NCBI GenBank assembly: GCA_905116865.2
Contig: CAJHNH020002074.1
Location: 222,213 to 286,212 of the forward strand
Source of the DNA: Candidula unifasciata
Lineage: Eukaryota; Mollusca; Gastropoda; Stylommatophora; Geomitridae
Reading direction: 5' to 3'
Length of the DNA stretch: 64,000 nucleotides
Shown here: piece after piece, positions 55,475-64,000 of the stretch
Position numbering within the stretch: the first letter of the stretch is position 1
Layout: each line of letters begins with the position of its first letter
The notes under the pieces: model-generated
The model's input: the letters and a program-made list of their open reading frames with translations, nothing else
Told to the model about the DNA's origin: nothing
Database searches by the model: none
Position numbers and translations under genes: made by a program

Positions 55475-56290
55475 TAAACACAGTTGTGTTAATTTCTTTT
55501 TTTAAGTTTTACATGTAATTTTTTACATTGAGGGAAGTAATCAGTAAATACAAAAGAATTAACTGCTTTCATTACCATTTGACCATGAAAAATGCCTTTT
55601 TAATGTGGAATAAAGTCATATCCTTATGACATCACAAAGACCAATAAAGTTTTTTTTTCTCCACAAATAATATCTTAAATGTTGTTTGTTTTTTAAGTAA
55701 ATATAATCGTACCCACTACATCTACACACTTTGCAATTGCAACCAATACTAATGCTGTTAAAAAGGCATAATGGCCACTGCCCAATGAAGTCATATCATC
55801 AAAAGTCCTTAAATGCTGGAAAAGGACTCTTGGGGTAGGAGGCTGAATATTTTAGTAGAAAGTTAAAAGAAATCTGTTTACTATTTCTTTTTTTTCTAGT
55901 TTGCTTACTGTCAAGGAAAATGAATGCAAACAAAGAAGACACACACAATAAATTGCACAATTTATTGCCCGGGATATTTCACTGTACCTTGTTAGGTACA
56001 GATGAGGGTGACAGTTGAATACATTGAATCAAAAAAATCAATCCTAAGTGAAATACAAAATCTCTACCAACTTCCCCTTTTTTCAGTTACAACGATTCAG
56101 TTTTGTGTTTAATTATATTCAGCTGTTGCTGTAGTAAGAAAGGAAATCTGAAACTATGCACTGTCTGTTGCATCATCGCAGTAATAAGACATGCCAGCAA
56201 AATCCTTTTAGAGATTGTAAAATTTGACTGATTAGCAGTGTTCCCTTCAAAGTCAGAGGAACTGCTGGAGAGACAAAGAATGTTGAATTT
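55475..56290. other. Intergenic, nothing recognised
   Basis: AT-rich, with a short hairpin 'aattgcacaatttattgccc' region near 55950. No gene supported. Confidence 0.4.
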
Positions 56291-56295
56291 TGAAT

Positions 56296-57094
56296 TTAAA
56301 ATCGACATTACTGCACTCGGGGCACTTTCATCAGTGCTCAGTCTCCACCTTTCTCAACATGCTCTGTGAGTAACAATCACAGCATATGTGTACAGCTGAT
56401 TCTCAAGCCAGCGGAGACTGCCTTCACTCATCTGTCTCAGTGGGAAGATAAGGTCTTGAGTACTTCGGCTGCTCTGAAGCCGCACTGGGCTGATCCAGCA
56501 GTGGCTCAACCAGATTTCTAAGTCTCTGCTTGAGAATTATAGAGTAACTTTTACCAGGAACGCTGAGAAGGGATATTTCTCTGTGGTTTTTATATTGTCT
56601 GTTATCACCCTTGTTGAATATAGGTATAATGATGGCAATCTCAGAGTCTTTTGGTATGTTTTACTACACCAGGCTGCCTGAAGAACTTTCAGTAGGAGTC
56701 GCTCACCTGCAAATCCCATATATTTGACCATCTCTTGTGTTATACAATCATATCCTGCCATTTTCCCCAGCTTAATCTTCTCAATAGCTGCCTTAAATTC
56801 TTTCATCCTGATGTTATTATCCCAATGGATGATTTTCTTCCCAGTGCTAAGGTCCATTTTTTCTGGGTCTTGACTTTCCTCAACACCAAGGAGCTGTGAG
56901 AAGTATTCTTTCCATCCGTCCATGATATCATTTGTACTACTAAGCAGAGCCCCTTCCTTGTCTTTTATGAATTTCAGCGGGCACTTTTTCTCCTACTTCA
57001 TATTTTTTATATTTTTTAGGGTCTTGTAGAACAGTTTTTTGATTTTCTCTTGCATTCTTTTCCAACTTTTCTCCAAATTCTTTCCATGCTTTGT

Positions 57095-57105
<11 letters not shown>
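56296..57105 (-). mobile_element. LINE relic with RT N-terminal region, internally deleted
   Basis: Minus-strand frames give AWKEFGEKLEKNARENQK, MDGWKEYFSQLLGVEESQDP, EFKAAIEKIKLGKMAGYDCI, TQEMVKYMG and, in a shifted frame, AIIIPIFNKGDNRQYKNHRE plus ISLLSVPGK (RT 0-2). It then jumps to the RNase H piece SQSMLRKVETEH and a CPECSNVD-like end at 56300, so the catalytic RT core and most of RNase H are deleted. It relates the RT to the I/Nimb-like 3' end family. Confidence 0.75.
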
Positions 57106-57125
<20 letters not shown>

Positions 57126-57339
57126 GGGGGATATTTGTAATTTGGAATAGTAGAATATGGTGATATATTGGACACACCCAGAGGAGAAGCAGAGAATCAT
57201 TAAATAGTTCCTGAGATAAGAAACTCAGGTTGAGAAAATAAAAACACTCAAGAAATATCCCAAAATAAACATTGTTTAGGGAAGCTAAAGACCCTGAACT
57301 GGATTCCATGCATGATATTAAAAGGATTCCACTGGATAG

Positions 57340-57565
57340 AATGGAATGTCCCCATGCGGATTCTGGGGTCCCATTGTGGGGAAGACCCACTTCCTACCCA
57401 AAAAGCATGTCGTAGGAGGTGACTAATTAGGAGTGTTTCTTTCAATGCCAGAGTGCATCTGCCTGAGAGGCAAGGAACCAAAAGTCTGCATACAATATGC
57501 CATATCTGTAACATGGATGTGCACGCAACACTTAGATTCTGGAACAGGGCAAAAGGAGTTTACAG
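57340..57565 (-). repeat. Dispersed repeat, partner of 27905-28215
   Basis: The complement ('tgcagacttttggttccttg', 'cctctcaggcagatgcactc') aligns with 28028-28090. Confidence 0.6.
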
Positions 57566-57794
57566 CCGGTGAGTGCAAAGAAGAAGAAGAATGGAATGGA
57601 GGACCGGACTGAGCTCTGTGTGAGGTATAAAACAACATGGCACGATGATGATAAAAACTATCAAACAAAAAAGCCAAGAACATCTTTTTGTCCTCTGCAG
57701 TTTGTATATAAAGCAGCGAAGATTTAATTGTTGTGATAACACGTGCATTTAATTATAGATCAAGAACACATTGTGACCATTCTTCTTTTTAATC

Positions 57795-58345
57795 ATGTTT
57801 TGTTATGTTGAAGGGGGTGGGGTCTTGACATATAACTTGAGGGGGCACGAGTTCTTTGCAATATATTAAGGGAGTCTTGCCATATAACTTAATGTGGGTG
57901 CGAGTTCCTTGTAATATATTAAGGGAGTCTTGCCATATAACTTAATGTGGGTGCGAGTTCCTTGCAATATATTAAGGGAGTCTTGCCATATAACTTAAGG
58001 TGGGTGCGAGTTCCTTGTAATATTTAAATGTGGGAGGGGTCTTGCAATATAAATTGAGAGGGCGCGAGGTCCTTGGGATATATTTGGAAAGGGGGGGGGG
58101 GGGGGCTTGCCAAATAATTTATGGGCTCAAGTTCCTTGCCATATATTAGGGAAGGGGAGGTGAGGTCCTTGACATATAATTTAAAGGCGCAAGTTCCTTG
58201 CAATATATTGAGGGAAGGAGGGGGGGAGGGGGGAGTAGTCCTTGCCATTTAACTTAAGGTGGTGTGAGTTAATTGCAATATTTTGTTTGGGGGGGAGGGG
58301 GGTTTTTGTCATATAAAGGGGGCGCGAGTTCCTTGCAATAGCCCC
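57795..58345 (+). repeat. ~57-bp minisatellite, about 9 units
   Basis: The unit runs through 'agggagtcttgccatataac' 'ttaatgtgggtgcgagttcc' 'ttgtaatatatta'. Three central units (57865-58020) are nearly identical; outer units diverge and carry G runs (58088, 58212, 58288). Confidence 0.92.
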
Positions 58346-58522
58346 TTTTGATTTCTTTACATTTAGTGGTAATTTTCCTGACCGGGAAGAAACAGAAGAA
58401 ATTGAAAGAAGGGAGAGAAGAAAGAAGAAGGATAAAAAAAGAAAATAGAATAATCTCTAAAATATATCTCTCAACAACCTACAAACTTCAACAGTGTTCA
58501 TTTTCCTGACCGGGAACCGAAA

Positions 58523-58525
<3 letters not shown>

Positions 58526-58604
<79 letters not shown>
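58526..58604. repeat. (AG)n microsatellite
   Basis: About 78 bases of pure AG. It is flanked by a ~90-bp direct repeat: 58365-58500 and 58500-58680 share 'ttttcctgaccgggaa' and 'caacctac' 'a[ag]acttcaacag'. Confidence 0.97.
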
Positions 58605-58606
<2 letters not shown>

Positions 58607-58739
58607 AAGAAGAAGGACAGAAAAAGGAGAAGATAGGATAATCTCTGAAAAATATGTCAACAACCTACAGACTTCAACAGGCAGATTAACACCTGGTTAT
58701 CATTTGCATGCAAATGTTTAACACACATTATAGCCGCGT

Positions 58740-59820
58740 TTAAACCAATTGTCCGATCTATTGATTGCATTTGCTATTTTACCACATCTGAGACACAACA
58801 GTCTTCCCAGAAATGTTCTTGGTTTACATCACGACCAGCTCCAGACATATGTGAATTCCGCTCTCGATCAGCCAGCCCACCTGAGTACGTTGGTGTAAAT
58901 GGGCTGCGTGCTTTCACCTTCCAGGGATGCTGCGCACAACGTGCTCTCGTCCAATTACTTCCGTTAATCAGGAAACAGTATAGGGAAAGGTGCAGTGACG
59001 GCATACATTTATCCTTGAGGGAAAGTAAATCTAAACAGTTGCACTAGACTTTGGAGATGCTTTTCGGGATACCGTTTTTCCTGGGATGATTTGGTTGTGT
59101 GAGATAAGAAGACAGTTATAAATAAATGTGTTAATTATGCATAGATATAAAATTATAAAGATTTTGCCCGTGATGTTAGAATCCATGTTCTTTGGTACTA
59201 CAGAGTTCTACAGAACAGCATAAATATTATGTGGGAAACATTCTGTAAAACATTGGAGATAATATTTTAAAAGAAAAGTAAGTAACTACACAATTATAAA
59301 TGTGTCGTTCATAATTTTCAACAACTTATTTTATCATAGTCAGCAGTTGTATAACTAGGTGCTGATATATAGTCTGTTATGTTCTGTGTTTTATGGCATT
59401 TATTGATATCATTGCAGCTCCTTTCTGCTGACAATTATGCACTTATAGACCTTTAATTGTACTGAAAATAATGTAAAGGTGAGTTTCATGTCAAACTATA
59501 GCATATCTGAATACTTCAATATACTGTGGCACTGTAGCATTTGAATGTACTATGTATGGTACGCTAGCGTATGGGTATAGTCTGCTACGGTAATATGTGA
59601 TTACATAGCGTCTGAGTACACTATAGTACTGTCCTCCTGCTTGTCTACTGTCTGAGACTGATGTCAACGGATCTCTAGAAATGAAGCTTGTCATGAGAAA
59701 AAATATTTGCAACAAACAGCTGCACAGGACGTTAGAACTTATTCGAGAAACTGTTTATCCATAGATAGGACGCTTCTGCTTGCAAGATAAATGAAGTGTA
59801 AATAACTAGGCACTAACGGC
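58740..59820. other. Intergenic, unidentified
   Basis: 58790-59040 is more GC-rich, open in a plus frame (SSQKCSWFTSRPAPDICEF...) and in a minus frame (HPWKVKARSPFTPTYSGGL...). I recognise neither. 59490-59640 has short repeats around 'gcatatctgaata' and 'gtactatgtatggtac'. No gene supported. Confidence 0.35.
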
Positions 59821-59827
59821 GGACACG

Positions 59828-60067
59828 TGGGAGCGGCGGTAGGGTGATGGCTAGTCGCTCGCCTGCCCTCCCGAATGTTATGTTTTGGGTTTAAATCTGC
59901 ACCAATCGGATTAATGGGAAATGGCCCTGGCCTCGGGGTCAAGACAGTCTACAGTGGGTACCCACAAAATTAATTGACGATAATGTCAGAACTTGGTCTT
60001 GAGAGTGCCTTCAGCAGGAGGGAGTCAGCTATGATATTTTGATGTATGCGCTTAATGACAGGTTAAA

Positions 60068-60099
<32 letters not shown>

Positions 60100-60110
60100 T
60101 TCCCTAACTG
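59828..60110 (+). mobile_element. tRNA-derived SINE with poly-C run
   Basis: Head 'gagcggcggtagggtgatgg' and B-box-like 'ttttgggtttaaatctgc', body 'ggccctggcctcggggtcaa' shared with 42842-42862. Followed by a 32-base C run at 60069-60100. Confidence 0.65.
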
Positions 60111-60539
60111 ACTAATTTTGAACGGGGGCAGTCCCTGTCTTTTGAACGTGACAGCAGGCGTCCAACATGTCGGTATGGTTGCCTTTCTGGATGCATGAGT
60201 CACTCAGAGCCAGGCAGTACAGCCACACTTTCACTACAGCTATTTTTATGTTTACACAGAGGATTGTAGCACCTTGTGAAGCACCTTGTGTTGGAAAGAT
60301 ATTGACAGTCGTAAAAGATGTTCTTGCTTATAAGCAGGGGAAAGCGATAGGTAATAGACAGCCCAAGAGCTATAGGCAACAGCAGACAAACTGATTGACT
60401 AGTGCACAAAGATGACTGTCTTCATCAAACTAAGAAAGACAGCTGCTTTATGGTGCTTTCGGGACAGCAGTATTGTCAGAGCTGATGTTTGAAGCCTCGC
60501 ATTTTACACAAACAGATATAGTGAGAACACAAGTCAGTT

Positions 60540-60705
60540 ATGAATTAGATTATCTCCACAGAACTCCTGACACATCCATAGGCGCTCAGATTCCCCTCTC
60601 AACATACTCATCAGCGTCGTGTGGGTAACAGTGCCAATCCTATGATGGTTACCAAGACTTCGTGTGCGTCCGGTGTGCTTCTCATGCTTGGCTGTGCCTA
60701 TCTTT
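60540..60705 (-). mobile_element. Diverged I/Nimb-like LINE 3' end
   Basis: On the minus strand: HTGRTRSLGNHHRIGTVTHT, TLMSMLRGESERLWMCQEFC, which parallels NQTVTGTISTGTLRWLLKMR and the WECPECC end, with one Cys changed. Confidence 0.6.
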
Positions 60706-61009
60706 ACTCCCAATTCGCGTATTCTTAGCGTTCGCTCAAAGAAGTAAAATAAGTCAGAGAGCAATACAGGAAAAGTAAATAAATTGTGCCTTTTCATTAG
60801 ACCGGTTGCAATAGATATGAATTCACTGTTGTCTTTGGAGTTATTTCATGATAAGGCAATCTTTTCCACGTACTACTGTTTGAAGCCACGACGCGGTATT
60901 TTTCTTAACCACCTGTGGTGAAAAAAAACCGCCTGATACACATTTAGCCTACAGACAGTTATTTAAAAAAAAAAAAAAACTAAATAATTATCTTCTAAGA
61001 ATGATGCAA

Positions 61010-61295
61010 ATATACTGACCAAACAAGATCACAAGGGAAGAATTGAGAAAGAAAACAAAATTGTTATCATTGGCAAACGTTATCAAAGGAAGAAGATGCA
61101 TATGACTTTGACATTCTTACAGAATGGAACGGACAGCTCTCTGATGGACGACAAATGGAAAAAAGAAGACAAGGACAAACTAAAGAAACCTGGAAAAGCA
61201 CATTAGAAGTGGAAGTGGAGAATGTAAAATGGCGTGGGATACCATTAGGAGGAAAGCGGCTGACCTGCAAGGGAGATCATTTGTGCGTGTCTTAT
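61010..61295 (+). mobile_element. RTE-like LINE 3' fragment
   Basis: 'attggcaaacgttatcaaag', 'agaatggaacggacagctct', 'gaaacctggaaaagcacatt' and 'tggcgtgggataccattagg' align with 42250-42470. Confidence 0.75.
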
Positions 61296-61670
61296 ATGTC
61301 ATCAGCAACATGACCGACTATAGAAACATCAAGAGTCAAGGAAATACGAACAATAACCTTTATTGCAAAATTAAAATCATTCAAGTATGTTTTAATCAGT
61401 ATGAGCGTTTAGTTTGTCTGTTTAGAACCACGCTGCTCAACCCACTGCATGCGTGTCGTAAAATGCAAATGAGAAAGGTTAGAACGAGTCTGAATACACT
61501 TTTTTTCCCCTGTAGACAAATTTAACCGCCTAATCCAACCATTTACTAAACAAATCTATGCTTGGCTTCGTTCGAGCTGACAAAAGTCGCAAGTTTCATT
61601 CGGAGATGAGGAGAGGGGGAAGGGGGAGGAGAAAGAAAGAACGTAAGAAACAGTGGGAGAAAAATAAATA

Positions 61671-61691
61671 TAGAAAGAAAGAAAGAAACAC

Positions 61692-61773
<82 letters not shown>
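61671..61773. repeat. (AAAG)n microsatellite
   Basis: About 100 bases of GAAA repeats with one interruption at 61689. Confidence 0.97.
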
Positions 61774-61774
<1 letters not shown>

Positions 61775-61903
61775 GTGCAGCGATGATTTTGATGATTAAG
61801 CAAACAATACTGTGTCCATCTCTTGTACTATTTTGAAACACGTACAGTGATTCTTCTTATAATTTTCACACTATAATAAGTCTAGAATGGTGGGCGGATG
61901 GCG

Positions 61904-61938
<35 letters not shown>

Positions 61939-61968
61939 GGAGAGAGAAAGAGAGAGAGAGAGAGAGAA
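61904..61968. repeat. (GA)n microsatellite
   Basis: About 64 bases, interrupted by AAAG and GGG. Confidence 0.95.
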
Positions 61969-62235
61969 GCTGTAAATATCGTATATGAGAAGCTACAACC
62001 TTAGATCAGGAAATAAGAACAGATGGAGAAACGCTGAGCTTGTTATAATAATATGTAAGAAATAGAACCGGTTACTGCTTTATCGCTTGAGAAATCGTTA
62101 GGGGAAAATCTACCCACAAGCAGACTGCATAGGTTAAACTTTGTGGAAAGTAAACCTCACACACAAATGAATGGTAGTGTCTGAGAACACAGTGACTATT
62201 GCCAAAGTTATGCGTTTCAATCTCACTGAGGCAAA

Positions 62236-62640
<405 letters not shown>

Positions 62641-62699
62641 AGTAGAAGATTAATTGACAAATGATTATTGACAAAAGGTGGTGGTAGCAGCAGCAGTAA

Positions 62700-63260
62700 C
62701 AGTAGACACACTCTTAATTTAAATATAGATTTCAATTATTCCTATTGACAAGTTTCAGCCATAAAATTTATTTTTAAAAGCTCGCTGTTTTATAGTGTAA
62801 CGACTGCCACAGGTTAACAGCCAAATCTTTTTTTTTTTTTGAATGTAGATTATTTTGACAGACTATAAAAACAGAAAGGCGAAATGGAAATTACCAGTCG
62901 CTTATCATTGTCTGCTTTAGACAGTAGCGTGTTCTGGTGATGGCTTTAATGTCACTTTGAACTGGTAAAAAACGTGTTACGTCAGAGCGTAATGTTACAG
63001 ATGTACATGGGAAACAGATTGAGTACGCATGCGTTCTGTGTAAGCCAGGAGCGCAAGAACCTTGGGGTCCAGGCACCCTGCGACCCTTTCCACTTTTACT
63101 TCCCACTTTTACTTAACATAAATTTACAAATGTGTTAAATGCTCCCCCCCCCCCTTTTTTTCCCTCCGCTTTAAAAAATACGTATAGAGGTTATATTTGT
63201 ATGTATATGTTTGTCTATTTAATAATATTTGAGTAATTTGAAAATATAGTATTATTATTT
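62700..63260. other. Intergenic, nothing recognised
   Basis: No gene or repeat; a C run at 63145-63154. Confidence 0.4.
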
Positions 63261-63267
63261 TTAATTA

Positions 63268-63272
63268 AACGC

Positions 63273-63322
<50 letters not shown>
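63268..63322. repeat. (AAT)n microsatellite
   Basis: About 52 bases of ATA/AAT repeats. Confidence 0.95.
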
Positions 63323-63324
<2 letters not shown>

Positions 63325-63447
63325 CAATAATAACAACAAAAATTTATTTAATAAGGCCTTAAACCATTGAATCCATACTCCCGCCCCTGGAAAATTATAA
63401 GCTGATTAGCATTCAACACCCCCTTGAGGTTATAATGGGACTAGGTT

Positions 63448-63477
63448 TTGTGTGTGTGTGTGTGTGTGTGCGTGTGT
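63448..63477. repeat. (GT)n microsatellite
   Basis: GT repeat with one C interruption. Confidence 0.9.
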
Positions 63478-63754
63478 AACTTACATACAGTATACATAAA
63501 AACTAATCTTAACATTTTAAATTCTAATGTCAAATCAGTACCTTTAAATGGAGCGGAAACATGGAGAACAACTTAGGCAGTTACTAATAAACTACAGACA
63601 TTCATTAACTCGTGCCTGAATAGAGGGAATTGAATGGTATGATATAATCACTAATGTATAGCTTTAAGAGAGAACTAAGCAAGCTCCAGTGGACCAAGAG
63701 GTAAAGAAGGACACACATTGAGAAAACCGGATAACAATATAAATAGAACGTTTT

Positions 63755-63950
63755 TACATTGGAACCCACAGGGGCATAGGAATAAAGGAAGGCCAAAAAT
63801 ACAGAGAAGGGAGCTAAGAATGATGTTAGAAAGATGGAGAGGACAAGGGGAGAGCTGCATGCGATAGAAAATGATAAAACGACTTGACATGAGTTGGTTA
63901 AGGGCCTATGCTCCATTGAGGGCTAGAAAGGCAGAAGAAGAAGTGTATGT
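63755..63950 (+). mobile_element. LINE 3' terminal fragment
   Basis: Reads HRGIGIKEGQKYREGS / GRPKIQRRELRMMLERWRGQ and ends 'gggcctatgctccattgagg' 'gctagaaaggcagaagaaga', the typical LCSxxxRAEEE end of RTE-type proteins. Matches 30235-30390. Confidence 0.65.
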
Positions 63951-64000
63951 GTGCCATATGAAATGGCTTAGCATTACTCGGCACCAAGCAGCTCTGAACA

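Noticed and set aside
58774..59004. 76-residue minus frame and an overlapping plus frame in GC-richer sequence
   Set aside because: No recognised family and both strands are open, which is expected from base composition; left as unidentified.
61546..61841. Frames of KERKKERK and FFLSFFLS
   Set aside because: (AAAG)n microsatellite read on both strands.

Overview
The window looks like animal nuclear DNA: genes split into small exons with canonical GT/AG junctions, AT-rich introns, and dense repeats (non-LTR retrotransposons, tRNA-derived SINEs, a Helitron, a piggyBac relic, foldback elements, satellites, many G/C homopolymer runs). The repeat style and the divergence of the two host proteins from vertebrates suggest a lophotrochozoan, probably a mollusc. 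That placement is an inference.

Two host genes are recognisable and diverge from each other. On the minus strand, the 5' half of HSPA13 (STCH, a membrane-anchored Hsp70-like ATPase) has three coding exons at 6692-6557, 5461-5356 and 2242-2098; the rest lies beyond the left edge. On the plus strand, SERAC1 (a serine-lipase-like protein of mitochondria-ER contacts) occupies about 16.4-48.7 kb. Sixteen coding exons could be chained in phase, about 640 residues ending at a stop at 48685-48687, with a polyA signal at 48759. Only the first coding exon was not found.

Layout: 0-7 kb, HSPA13 with LINE fragments and a perfect 140-bp tandem duplication in its introns. 7-16 kb, a repeat-built stretch between the genes: two foldback units (7.4-8.5 kb), a hairpin element with telomere-like TTAGGG repeats (9437-9987), a Helitron with both ends (10912-13076), and a piggyBac deletion derivative between TTAA sites (13446-15062). 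16-48.7 kb, SERAC1, whose introns carry LINE relics, SINEs, two satellites of 163 and about 180 bp, a 30-bp array, a 1.5-kb 19/21/26-bp minisatellite and a truncated jockey/I-like element. 48.7-64 kb, no recognised host gene: SINEs, an 'acatctgaatatagac' array invaded by a LINE, LINE relics and long microsatellites.

The most interesting points concern SERAC1. A SINE-like sequence may supply a frame-neutral cassette exon. A decoy copy of the exon 14 acceptor lies about 440 bp upstream of the real one. A strong inverted LINE pair brackets the exon that encodes the catalytic serine. No complete autonomous transposon was found.
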